A stretch of DNA of 16,344 nt from an uncultured Erysipelotrichaceae bacterium (GCA_947575425.1 CANPNQ010000004.1:1-16344); one strand, 5' to 3'. Shown: positions 7,618 to 14,818, counted from the first letter of the stretch. Translations and numbers: made by a program. Notes: generated by a model from the letters alone, not told the origin.

Positions 7618-7631
7618 TGTTAGTACTAACA
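7618..7631. promoter_or_regulatory. Perfect palindrome TGTTAGTACTAACA at the transcript start
   Basis: A 14-bp perfect palindrome sits where the transcript should begin, 6 bp after the -10 box. It is unlike the GCGC palindrome upstream and could bind a second, repressing regulator. Confidence 0.45.
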
Positions 7632-7666
7632 AAAAGCAATCTTACAAATTGCGGAAGGAGAAAAAT

Positions 7667-8304
7667 ATGCAAAAATTCAAATTTATGTTTGCACTACTGT
7701 TATGTGCTTTTATTGCAGGAATTAGTTTAGCTAGTGTTAATGCATCAGAACAGCAAACTGCTGAAGATACAGAATCTCTTATAATTTCTACTACCGAATC
7801 ATACTTAAAAGAAAAAGGGGTTAATGCTACTGCAGAATTATTGATTTAAAGAATGGGGTTAATACAAGAGCAATCTCTGAATATCGAGGATATGTATTTG
7901 TAACAGGCGATTCAAAAACTTCCGGGTGGTCTCATGGTCATGCAGGTATTGGATCGGCTACACCAGAATCAGTTATTGAAGCCAATCCAGGAGATGGAGT
8001 TAAACCCTATTATAATAGAATAGCAAATTATTGGTCTAAAGTTAATTCTTCAATAATGGCAGTTAGAGGAGCTACAAGTACCCATTATCATAATGCTTTT
8101 GCCTATGCAAATAGTCAGTATGGAAAGCCGTATGGACTTGATCCTTTTGACGGTGCTGATTCGTATTTCTGCTCTGAATTAGTGCGTGACTCATGGTATA
8201 ATGCAGGAATCAGTGTTGCAGGAAATACAAACTGGGTATTTCCACATGAAATTTATCAGCATGCTAATACAATTGCTGTAAAAAAATATGGATCAGGTTA
8301 TTAA
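7667..8304 (+). pseudogene. Secreted permuted papain-fold (YycO/YiiX-like) amidase, frameshifted
   Basis: ATG 7667 has a strong ribosome site (GGAAGGAG) and opens a signal peptide (MQKFKFMFALLLCAFIAG...SVNA, cleavage near residue 26). This frame stops at TAA 7847-7849. Reading continues in the -1 frame from about 7840 to TAA 8302-8304 with good family features: YRGYVFVTGD, SGWSHGHAGIG with the histidine expected in the active site, VIEANPGDGV, and DSYFCSELVRDSW with the nucleophile-type cysteine. The His-before-Cys order is that of circularly permuted NlpC/P60 (COG3863-like) enzymes, which usually act on peptide or lipid amide bonds at the cell surface. Restoring one base near GCAGAATT would give a single protein of about 212 residues. 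There is no slippery heptamer, so an indel or sequencing error is likelier than programmed frameshifting. ATG 8056 alone would lose the histidine. Confidence 0.8.
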
Positions 8305-9253
8305 TAGAAAAACAAAGAAGAGGACATATTATTTGTGTCCTTTTCTTCCTCTCTTATGCGTGATATTACTAATTTCTTGCACAAATTATAGAATAAAGAG
8401 GGAAAATTATGTAATCGTATACGCGAATGATTCTTTAGGTTATAATAATACTATAGAACTTTATAATTCGTCTTATGATACAATAAAAAAAGATTTTTAT
8501 TTAAAAGGCGATATATCATATAGTTACTTTGATTATGAAAATAATCATGTATTTGTTTTTGGTCCTGGCGGCCTAATAAGTATTGATATTAACAAAAAAA
8601 GTATAAACCAAATAACAGCATATGATGTTTCTCATGTATTCAAAATAGAGGAACATTATGGATATGTGATGCCAATAGGTATTAACAACACAAAAACATA
8701 CGGATCAGAAATCATTTTAGATTTAGAGAGCAACACAAAATTTCGTGTTCCCTTTTTTCTGAATTCAATTGTTTATTTCGATAATTTATTATACATGACA
8801 AATATTCCCTTTACTGAAGATGAGGATAGTTTTATAGCATGTTATAATACAAAAGGTGAACTAATTGATAAAACTAATTATGATTCTTTTGGCCGGTTAA
8901 ATATCATTGATGGTAATTTAACTTATATTACCAACAACTACTATCTTGGCAAGAATGAAAAACATTTTTTTAAGGATCCGTTATTTTCAATATATGATTA
9001 TGTTGATATACGAAACAAAGAATTAAATATATTCTCCTTTAATTATAATTCGATGACTTGTGATTATAGAATAAATGATAAAATAATGAAAACATTTGAA
9101 GACTGTTTAGGCTTTGAAAAAATAGCAAACAATCAATTTATAATAAATAGCAAAAAAGGATTTCTTTTATTCAATATAGAAACCTTTATATTGGAACAAT
9201 ACTACATTAATTATAAGCCAAAATCGAGTTTATCAAGGTTGTTTCCGTATTAA
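8288..9253 (+). CDS. Lipoprotein of unknown function, beta-propeller-like composition
   Basis: A 321-residue predicted lipoprotein. The N-terminus has a basic stretch (NRKTKKR), a hydrophobic segment and the lipobox LISC with Cys31 as the lipidation residue, so it should sit on the outer face of the membrane. The rest is rich in short beta-strand stretches with aromatic and Asn/Asp turns (for example YSYFDYENNHVFVFGPGG and SIVYFDNLLYMTNIPF), resembling a sensor or propeller fold, but I do not recognise a family. The start overlaps the amidase stop by 17 nt (8288-8304) with no clear ribosome site, implying translational coupling; a TTG at 8333 would lose the basic n-region. It probably works with the amidase, for example as partner or immunity-type factor, but that is inference from gene order. 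Confidence 0.72.
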   Translation: MDQVINRKTKKRTYYLCPFLPLLCVILLISCTNYRIKRENYVIVYANDSLGYNNTIELYNSSYDTIKKDFYLKGDISYSYFDYENNHVFVFGPGGLISIDINKKSINQITAYDVSHVFKIEEHYGYVMPIGINNTKTYGSEIILDLESNTKFRVPFFLNSIVYFDNLLYMTNIPFTEDEDSFIACYNTKGELIDKTNYDSFGRLNIIDGNLTYITNNYYLGKNEKHFFKDPLFSIYDYVDIRNKELNIFSFNYNSMTCDYRINDKIMKTFEDCLGFEKIANNQFIINSKKGFLLFNIETFILEQYYINYKPKSSLSRLFPY

Positions 9254-9290
9254 ACTTTACTAAAATTTTTATAATCAAAAAAATATTTGC

Positions 9291-9319
9291 TAGACATTAT
9301 AATAGTTTTTGTATAAAAT
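9291..9319 (+). promoter_or_regulatory. Sigma-A type promoter of the small membrane protein gene
   Basis: TAGACA (9291-9296) and TAAAAT (9314-9319) with a 17-bp spacer. The leader is about 80 nt to the AGGAGG at 9395-9400. Confidence 0.6.
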
Positions 9320-9405
9320 GTATATGGTGATAAATGTTTGTAATTATATGCTTTGCATTAGTATTGCTTCGTACTTTTTTCATAAAAATTATATAGGAGG
9401 TCATG

Positions 9406-9660
9406 ATGAAGTTCATCAAAACATGTATCTGCTATTTGGCAGTACTCATCGCATTATATGGTATTCATGTATACTTCTTCCTTCATCGAAACTGGATAAC
9501 AGATAGCCATGATATTACCCAAAGTGAAATCGCTTATTGGATACAGGAGCTTTCCAACGGAAATTGGATCGCTTATGGTTTGGTTTTGATTGATCTGCTT
9601 GTCATCGCATATATGATATCTTGTATCATGAAAGCATTCGCTCAAAGAAGGCAAGTGTAG
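9406..9660 (+). CDS. Small membrane protein of unknown function
   Basis: An 84-residue protein with two predicted membrane helices, at about residues 5-25 (TCICYLAVLIALYGIHVYFF) and 50-73 (WIAYGLVLIDLLVIAYMISC), and a basic tail (FAQRRQV). AGGAGG lies 5 nt before ATG 9406; the adjacent ATG 9403 is only 2 nt away and less likely. It has its own promoter. Codon use is less AT-rich than in the lipoprotein upstream. No family is recognised, and no partner is evident. Confidence 0.65.
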   Translation: MKFIKTCICYLAVLIALYGIHVYFFLHRNWITDSHDITQSEIAYWIQELSNGNWIAYGLVLIDLLVIAYMISCIMKAFAQRRQV

Positions 9661-9744
9661 GAAATTATAAGCCTTTTCTTTCATTTCTCATCGGAAAGTC
9701 TTGCGATAGTTCTTATAACGTAATCTTATCGGCTACTAATTTCC
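9660..9744. repeat. Long-range imperfect inverted repeat
   Basis: GGAAATTATAAGCC (9660-9673) and GGCTACTAATTTCC (9731-9744) are inverted with 12 of 14 positions matching across a 57-nt loop. They start on the last base of the stop codon of the small membrane gene. Without a T run it is not a standard terminator; it may be an mRNA 3' structure or a mobile-element scar. Confidence 0.35.
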
Positions 9745-9776
9745 ATATTACCTCAAAAGCTCGGATTCCTACGTTT

Positions 9777-9804
9777 CTAAAAAAACGCCCGATATTCGAG
9801 CGTT
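9777..9804 (-). terminator. Intrinsic terminator of the hicB remnant
   Basis: On the minus strand AACGCTCGA pairs with TCGGGCGTT (one G-U) around an ATA loop, followed by seven T. The stem begins within the hicB stop codon. Confidence 0.8.
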
Positions 9805-9928
9805 ATTTGCCAAGATTGAGTTTCATTTTTAAAGCGTCCTGTAATACTTGCGAAAAATTGATATTTCGCTCAAGCGCCAAGGCATTTAACCAAGTCGGGT
9901 GCTGAATCAGCCCTTCTATTGATATTTT
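9803..9928 (-). pseudogene. Remnant of a HicB-family antitoxin (C-terminal part)
   Basis: Minus-strand frame after a TGA at 9929-9931 encodes about 41 residues ending at TAA 9803-9805. The segment HPTWLNALALERNINFSQVL followed by QDALKMKLNLGK matches the ribbon-helix-helix C-terminus of HicB antitoxins (pattern PxWLNxLAxExNINFSQVLQxALKxKL). The N-terminal part and any hicA toxin are missing: the upstream side is occupied by the oppositely oriented nucleotidyltransferase gene. With no start codon or ribosome site it is a decayed fragment of a type II toxin-antitoxin locus that has retained its terminator. Confidence 0.75.
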
Positions 9929-10025
9929 TCATGCGTTAGATACAATATTAACTATCATACACCAAGTGTTCATCCAACTTACAAAAAAACTATTATATAA
10001 ATATACGAAATAAGGTGACTCCTAT

Positions 10026-10475
10026 ATGATCAAACAATTTATCGATGATATCGGGCAATTCGCAGAAAATGAGCCAATGATAGAAAGTGTTATCCTTGTT
10101 GGGTCCTTTGCGAGAGGAACCAATACAAAGCATTCCGATATCGATCTTTTTATCATCTCTTCCGATCAAAATCACATGATAAAGCATCCTGATTTCATTC
10201 ATCAATTTGGAACAGTGATCAAAAAACAAATCGAATATTACGGAGCGTGTACTTCCATTCGTGTATGGTATGAAAATGGATTAGAAGTGGAATTTGGCAT
10301 GGTAGCTCCTTCGTGGATCGCTTTGCCCTTAGATGAAGGTACATATCGTGTATTAAACGATGGCTATCAGGTGATCGTAGATAAAAAAGGTTACTTTCAA
10401 AACCTAACGCGTTCAAACAATGGTTCGTCTGTGAAACAAGAATTATTATGGTGGCACATACAAAACAGCTGTTAA
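10026..10475 (+). CDS. Minimal nucleotidyltransferase (pol beta superfamily)
   Basis: A 149-residue cytoplasmic protein with the nucleotidyltransferase signature GSFARGT (26-32) followed by SDIDLF, giving the metal-binding pair Asp38 and Asp40. A third acidic position is in GLEVEFGMV (Glu87/Glu89) in place of a usual Asp. The stretch TSIRVWYENG and LPLDEGTYRVLNDG fits a family of roughly 150-residue stand-alone nucleotidyltransferases, so the length looks complete. Related folds include antibiotic adenylyltransferases and MNT-type antitoxins, but no HEPN partner is adjacent, so neither role can be claimed. The ribosome site AAGGTGA lies about 8 nt before ATG 10026. A possible weak promoter (TATTAT near 9992) lies upstream. 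Confidence 0.8.
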   Translation: MIKQFIDDIGQFAENEPMIESVILVGSFARGTNTKHSDIDLFIISSDQNHMIKHPDFIHQFGTVIKKQIEYYGACTSIRVWYENGLEVEFGMVAPSWIALPLDEGTYRVLNDGYQVIVDKKGYFQNLTRSNNGSSVKQELLWWHIQNSC

Positions 10476-10507
10476 ATGTATGTGAGAAGCTCTATGATGG
10501 TCGGATC

Positions 10508-10537
10508 AAAAACAAGAGATCAGCGATGATCTCTTGT
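10508..10537 (-). terminator. Intrinsic terminator of the surface protein gene
   Basis: ACAAGAGATCA (10512-10522) and TGATCTCTTGT (10527-10537) form a perfect 11-bp stem with a 4-nt loop. A T run follows in the minus direction, about 25 nt after the stop of the surface protein gene. In the plus direction there is no T run. Confidence 0.8.
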
Positions 10538-10562
10538 AATGACGGGTTTCGCCCTATCAGCT

Positions 10563-11858
10563 TTATTGATCTTTCTTTTTCTCTTTTCCTGTGATGGCGG
10601 TAAGGATAGCACCTGCCAATAACAGCGATATCACCCATATCCCTGTTTGATAACCGTTCGCTGTGCTTGGTGTATCTTTGATCGGATTCTTTGTATCATT
10701 CGGATGGTTTTGATCCGTTGTGATTCCATCCTCCTTATCGGAAATGTCTGGATCTTCATTTTCTTCGCCTGATGCATCGAACGCAAATTCCACATCGGCT
10801 GTTCGATAAGCGCAAATGCGGCATTCTCCATGCTTGATTCCCGTTTGCGTTTCACTTGCGTCCCGATCGATGATCCACTCAAAGGTATGCGCAGCTACAT
10901 CACGTTTCTCTTTGCATACACATTCATGCCAATGGTTTGATTCGTCATGATGCCAAAGCGTGTCAAAGTGATGACCGCTTGCCAAAATCTGCTTTCCTGA
11001 TTGAAGCAGGGTATGACATAATGCACAATACAAATCTCCGCTATAACCATCTTCTATACAGGAAGCCGGTTTCTCATTCCTTATCTCGGTTTGTCTGTGA
11101 TCGCATATGATGATATGACCGTTTTCATCCTCCATGGAGGTTGCCCCATCTGCCATATATTGATTGGCTTCCGCTGTATCAAAACTGCCGGCGCTGATGA
11201 TGGGAGATCCAAATTTTGGCTCACCGGAGGCCAGCGTTTCACTCAACACCAAGGGGTGATTGTTTGCTTCAAATGTCCCGCCTTTGATTATCAAATCCGT
11301 CTCAGTCTTTGACATGCCAAGAACCGCAGCGCCGGGGGAGGTAAAATAGCCGCTTTCGATGGTCACATGCGCATTTTCATCGCACCATACCGCATAATAT
11401 TGAACCCCGGTGATATGTACATTTCTGAGTGTAACATCCGTGGAATTATAAACATTGATTCCACCGACCATTGTAATGTCCTCTACCACAACACGATCGC
11501 TGCCGCCCTCATCACCGACAAACAGCGCATAGCTGCCGCCATTGGCATGGAAGGTTCCGTTTTTGATCGTCACATCCGTTCCTTCAAAAAACAGTGAGAA
11601 ATTATTGGCATAGATCGTATTTCCGCCAAGATCAATCGTCCGTCCGCTTACCTCTAATACACCAGCACCACTCAAATCCATATCTGCATCGACATAAATG
11701 ATGTTCTTGGAAGCATCGTTGATGGCTGCCACAAATTCCTCGGGCGTGGAAACATTCACCGTTTGGTCTTGTGCAAACACATTAGGAAACGACCCTATGG
11801 ATAACACGATCATGAGCGGTAATAACCATCCCTTTATCAGCTTTATCGTTCTTTTCAT
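10563..11858 (-). CDS. Secreted beta-helix surface protein with His/Cys-rich module and wall-anchor-like C-terminus
   Basis: A 431-residue exported protein. Signal peptide 1-29 (MKRTIKLIKGWLLPLMIVLS..., cleavage after VFA). Residues 50-235 show repeated short strands typical of right-handed parallel beta-helices (TIDLGGNTIYANN, VTIKNGTFHANGG, VTLRNVHITG, LIIKGGTFEANN). Residues about 250-345 form the CxxC/His module common in Firmicutes surface proteins (CIEDGYSGDLYCALC, HWHECVC, HTFEWI, GECRICAYRTA), which may bind zinc. A charged linker follows. The C-terminus has the sortase-substrate layout (STANGYQTG, hydrophobic segment of about 20 residues, KEKKK tail), but TPSTA replaces LPxTG or the PKTGD variant, so it may instead remain membrane-anchored. 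The ribosome site AAAGGTGAT precedes ATG 11858. Ligand unknown; glycan binding or adhesion is an inference. Confidence 0.82.
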   Translation of the reverse strand: MKRTIKLIKGWLLPLMIVLSIGSFPNVFAQDQTVNVSTPEEFVAAINDASKNIIYVDADMDLSGAGVLEVSGRTIDLGGNTIYANNFSLFFEGTDVTIKNGTFHANGGSYALFVGDEGGSDRVVVEDITMVGGINVYNSTDVTLRNVHITGVQYYAVWCDENAHVTIESGYFTSPGAAVLGMSKTETDLIIKGGTFEANNHPLVLSETLASGEPKFGSPIISAGSFDTAEANQYMADGATSMEDENGHIIICDHRQTEIRNEKPASCIEDGYSGDLYCALCHTLLQSGKQILASGHHFDTLWHHDESNHWHECVCKEKRDVAAHTFEWIIDRDASETQTGIKHGECRICAYRTADVEFAFDASGEENEDPDISDKEDGITTDQNHPNDTKNPIKDTPSTANGYQTGIWVISLLLAGAILTAITGKEKKKDQ

Positions 11859-11886
11859 CGTATCACCTTTCCTTATAGACTTTTGA

Positions 11887-12344
11887 TATCCGATTACACC
11901 ACCTTCCGTCTAAGAAGGGATAAAAATCATATGCTTAAAATGCTTACCATACCATAGAAGCCATTTTGTGAAACAGATTTATCATCTATGAATCTGTCAT
12001 TTTCTTTATTTGATCTCTCTTGTATAGGTGAACCACCGAATATCCCTACCTAGCATCACTCTCATTGATACATAAGCTATAATAGGTTTTCCATCATTGC
12101 CAAAAAGCGTTCAGTCGATCTCCATCCTTTTATCTTACTTACTCTGCTTTTTTTCTTTTTTACCTCCTTCTTTCCCCCTGTCCTTTGATCCAAGCGATCA
12201 TCATGCAGAATTCTTGCATGCCTTCTCCTCCCTTCCCCATACACCCTCGTTTCATCCCTCGCCATTCAAGCGCAAACCACCACATAAGAATCCCTCCATT
12301 CAATCGAAAAAGCCAAGAAAACCTTAAATTTATGAAAGAAGCAC
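11887..12344. other. Intergenic region, partly pyrimidine-rich on the plus strand
   Basis: About 460 nt without a convincing gene. From about 12118 to 12330 the plus strand is strongly C/T-rich and G-poor, with runs such as CTTCTTTCCCCCTG. A minus-strand frame at 12077-12265 encodes a very basic 62-residue sequence, but it has no ribosome site and mirrors the purine-rich composition, so I do not call it. Confidence 0.5.
11973..11997. repeat. Inverted repeat upstream of the surface protein gene
   Basis: ACAGATT (11973-11979) and AATCTGT (11991-11997) are perfect inverted arms about 115 bp before the surface protein start. Possible regulator site or hairpin; no T run follows. Confidence 0.35.
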
Positions 12345-12372
12345 TTGCACCTTATAAAATTTCTGCTATAAT
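12345..12372 (+). promoter_or_regulatory. Extended -10 promoter of the DUF1934-argS-rpoE operon
   Basis: TTGCAC (12345-12350), a 16-bp spacer and TATAAT (12367-12372), extended as TGCTATAAT. The start codon is about 15 nt beyond the expected transcript start. Confidence 0.8.
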
Positions 12373-12393
12373 TCCCATGGTAAAGGTGATAGG

Positions 12394-12795
12394 ATGAAAA
12401 AACAGATCATAGTAAAGCGGTATCATCGTTATGATAAAACACGTGATGTGTTATATCGCGGAAGCTGTGAATTTGAAAAAAAAGATCATAGTATAATCCT
12501 GCGTTATCAGGAAAACAATAAAGACGCAAACGTGACTTGCGAGGTCATTGCCGCTTGTGATCATATCGAGATCAAGCGCAGTGGCGAAACGAAAAGCACG
12601 CTGTATTTTGAAGCGGGAAAACAGACAAAGGGAATCCTGACATCTCCTTATGGAGAGATCGAGATCACCCTTTTCACCTATCGCTATCTGCGCAAAGAAA
12701 ATGTGATTACACTAGAATATGATATCCTGCACGGAGAGAATATCGACAGCGGATATCGCATTTTATGGAGTATCAAGGAGGGACACTATGAGTGA
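12394..12795 (+). CDS. DUF1934 (YwiB-like) beta-barrel protein
   Basis: A 133-residue cytoplasmic protein. Alternating strands with a central DHIEIKRSGETKSTLYFEAG and the motif SPYGEIEITLFTY followed by LEYDILHGENIDSGYRI fit the DUF1934/YwiB family, a calycin-like barrel of unknown function that precedes argS in Bacillus and relatives. The ribosome site AAAGGTGAT is 5 nt before ATG 12394. It is the first gene of the operon, and its TGA (12793-12795) overlaps the argS start by 8 nt, implying translational coupling. The function is unknown in the family; operon conservation with argS is the main clue. Confidence 0.85.
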   Translation: MKKQIIVKRYHRYDKTRDVLYRGSCEFEKKDHSIILRYQENNKDANVTCEVIAACDHIEIKRSGETKSTLYFEAGKQTKGILTSPYGEIEITLFTYRYLRKENVITLEYDILHGENIDSGYRILWSIKEGHYE

Positions 12796-14428
12796 TTTGG
12801 GAGCGCTGTTAAAGCAGATCCTTGCGGATGCCTATACAAAGGCATTTCATGAAGCAATTGATCTGAATGATATCATCATTGAAATACCGAAGGATCAAAG
12901 CCATGGAGATTACGCAAGCAATATCGCCATGAAATCCGCAAGGGTATTGAAAAAGAGTCCGAAAGTGATCGCCGAGGCATTGATGGAAGCGATGGATCAG
13001 GAAATGATCGAGCAAGTGGAAATGGCCGGTCCGGGCTTTCTTAACTTCACAATGAAAAAAAGCATCATGGCAAATGTGATTGATACGGTATTGTCAATGG
13101 GGGATGCCTATGGCACCAATGAAAGCGGCGCCCATACAAGCATCAATGTGGAATATGTTTCCGCCAATCCGACCGGTGATCTGCATTTGGGTCATGCCCG
13201 CGGTGCCGCTTGGGGTGATGCCCTGACCAGATTGTTACAGGCAAGCGGTTATGAAGTATGCCGAGAGTATTATGTGAATGATGCAGGCAATCAGATTCAT
13301 AATTTGACTTTATCCTTGATGGCACGCTATGCGCAAACCTTTGGTGTGGAAAAGGAAATGCCGCAGGATGGCTATTATGGCAAAGACGTGATCGCCATTG
13401 CGGAAGCAATCGCACAAAAGCAGGGCGATATCTACCTGCATCAAAGCGAAGCAGAGGCATATGAGTTCTTTCGTGAAGCCGGTATGCAGGCAGAGCTGAA
13501 TAAGCTGAAAAGCGATTTGGATATGTTTCGGGTCCACTTTGATGTTTGGTCCAGTGAGCGTGCGCTGCATGAGGAAGGACGGGTGGAAAAAGCCCTGCAG
13601 GCGCTTAGCGAAAAGGGAAAGACATATGAAAAGGATGGTGCGATTTGGTTTCGTTCCAGCGAATACGGAGATGATAAAGATCGCGTACTGAAAAAAAGTG
13701 ATGGTTCCTACACATATTTAATGCCGGACATCGCATACCATATAACAAAGTTTGAACGCGGCTTTGATCAGCTCATCAATCTTTGGGGAGCTGATCATCA
13801 TGGCTATATCCCGCGCATGAAGGCAGCCATGCAGGCGCTGGGAAAGAATCCCGACCAGCTGGTGGTTGATATCATCCAGATGGTCCGCTTGGTGGAAAAC
13901 GGTGAGGAAATCAAAATGAGCAAGCGCACCGGCAATGCGGTCACTGTTCGTGAGCTGTGCGAGGAGGTCGGTGTTGATGCGGTCCGTTACTTCTTTGTTC
14001 AGCGAGCCTTAGATACGCATTTGGACTTTGATCTTGCTTTGGCACGCAAGCAAAGCAATGACAATCCCGTGTATTATGCACAATATGCGCATGCTCGGAT
14101 CTGCTCGATTCTCAGACAGGCACCTGCGTGTCACAAATGTGATTCCTATGAGCTGTTAACCCACGAGAAAGAAGTCGCATTGTTAAAATATATCAATGAA
14201 TTCCCTGCTGTCATCGCCGATGCGGCAAAGACAAGGGCGCCTCATAAGGTATGCAACTACATCCAAAAGCTGGCGGCCCACTTTCACAGCTTCTACAACG
14301 TGTGCAAGGTGATCGATATGGATCAGGAAGCACTCACAGCACAGCGTCTTGCTTTATTGCAGGCAACCAAGATCACATTGAAAAATGCTTTGGCACTGAT
14401 TGGTGTACAGGCAATCGAAAAAATGTAG
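12788..14428 (+). CDS. argS: Arginyl-tRNA synthetase
   Basis: Class I aminoacyl-tRNA synthetase charging tRNA-Arg in the cytoplasm. The 546-residue protein has the N-terminal tRNA D-loop-recognition (Add1) domain (HGDYASNIAM at 39-48, MAGPGFLNF at 79-87). The catalytic domain carries VSANPTGDLHLGHARGAAWGD with the HIGH-type HLGH at 133-136, and EIKMSKRTGN with KMSKR at 376-380. The DALR anticodon-binding domain starts near NPVYYAQYAHARI. Length and motifs are normal for a compact ArgS. GGAGGG lies 5 nt before ATG 12788. An upstream in-frame ATG at 12719 would lie inside DUF1934 and is rejected. No T-box leader is visible in the operon leader, so regulation seems to rest on the simple promoter. 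Confidence 0.96.
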   Translation: MSDLGALLKQILADAYTKAFHEAIDLNDIIIEIPKDQSHGDYASNIAMKSARVLKKSPKVIAEALMEAMDQEMIEQVEMAGPGFLNFTMKKSIMANVIDTVLSMGDAYGTNESGAHTSINVEYVSANPTGDLHLGHARGAAWGDALTRLLQASGYEVCREYYVNDAGNQIHNLTLSLMARYAQTFGVEKEMPQDGYYGKDVIAIAEAIAQKQGDIYLHQSEAEAYEFFREAGMQAELNKLKSDLDMFRVHFDVWSSERALHEEGRVEKALQALSEKGKTYEKDGAIWFRSSEYGDDKDRVLKKSDGSYTYLMPDIAYHITKFERGFDQLINLWGADHHGYIPRMKAAMQALGKNPDQLVVDIIQMVRLVENGEEIKMSKRTGNAVTVRELCEEVGVDAVRYFFVQRALDTHLDFDLALARKQSNDNPVYYAQYAHARICSILRQAPACHKCDSYELLTHEKEVALLKYINEFPAVIADAAKTRAPHKVCNYIQKLAAHFHSFYNVCKVIDMDQEALTAQRLALLQATKITLKNALALIGVQAIEKM

Positions 14429-14438
14429 GAGGATATTG

Positions 14439-14774
14439 ATGATGAGTACAAAATCCATGGTCAATGTAGCATATGACCTGATGCTAAAGAAAAGAAAACC
14501 GGTGACATTTTTGAAGCTATGGGAGGATGTCGCAACGATGATGGGCTTCAATAAGCAGCAGGAGGAGGATAATATCGCACAGTTTTACAGCGATATTTCA
14601 TTAGATGAGCGCTTTGTATCAGTCGGTGATAATAAGTGGGATCTGCGTTCCCGTCATACCTATAATGAGGTGGTTGTGGATACAGATGAACTAATCATTG
14701 AGGAAAATGAAGAGGAAATCGAATTCGAGGAAGAAGAAGTAGTCAAGGAAACGATCATCGACGATTACAATTAA
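14439..14774 (+). CDS. rpoE: DNA-directed RNA polymerase delta subunit RpoE
   Basis: Accessory subunit of Gram-positive RNA polymerase that promotes enzyme recycling and promoter selectivity. The 111-residue protein has the N-terminal HARE-HTH domain (VNVAYDLMLKKRKPVTFLKL, DISLDERFVSVGDNKWDLRS) and an acidic disordered tail (EENEEEIEFEEEEVVKE). The tail is shorter than in Bacillus subtilis delta, which is about 173 residues. AGGAGG (14427-14432) is 6 nt before ATG 14439 and 9 nt before ATG 14442; either may start. The ribosome site overlaps the argS stop codon, so it is the third gene of the DUF1934-argS-rpoE operon, an order also known from Bacillaceae, and a terminator follows directly. Confidence 0.93.
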   Translation: MMSTKSMVNVAYDLMLKKRKPVTFLKLWEDVATMMGFNKQQEEDNIAQFYSDISLDERFVSVGDNKWDLRSRHTYNEVVVDTDELIIEENEEEIEFEEEEVVKETIIDDYN

Positions 14775-14786
14775 GTATAGCAGCAC

Positions 14787-14818
14787 AGGTACTCCAATAA
14801 TGCGAGTATCTTTTTTTG
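14787..14818 (+). terminator. Intrinsic terminator of the argS-rpoE operon
   Basis: AGGTACTC (14787-14794) pairs with GAGTATCT (14804-14811, one G-U) around a 9-nt loop, followed by seven T. Confidence 0.85.

Noticed and set aside
7574-7666. Upstream in-frame ATG extension of the secreted protein
   Set aside because: It spans the promoter and palindrome; the strong GGAAGGAG site points to ATG 7667.
7832-7849. Programmed -1 frameshift in the amidase gene
   Set aside because: No X XXY YYZ slippery heptamer and no obvious stimulatory hairpin; an indel is simpler.
8056-8304. Stand-alone 82-codon gene within the amidase
   Set aside because: It lacks a ribosome site and the catalytic histidine; it is the C-terminal part of the frameshifted amidase.
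9309-9506. Plus-strand 65-codon frame overlapping the small membrane gene
   Set aside because: It has no ribosome site, starts within the promoter -10 region and is a shadow of the 9406 gene.
12077-12265. Basic 62-codon minus-strand frame
   Set aside because: Purine-rich composition alone explains the Lys/Arg/Gly-rich translation; no ribosome site.
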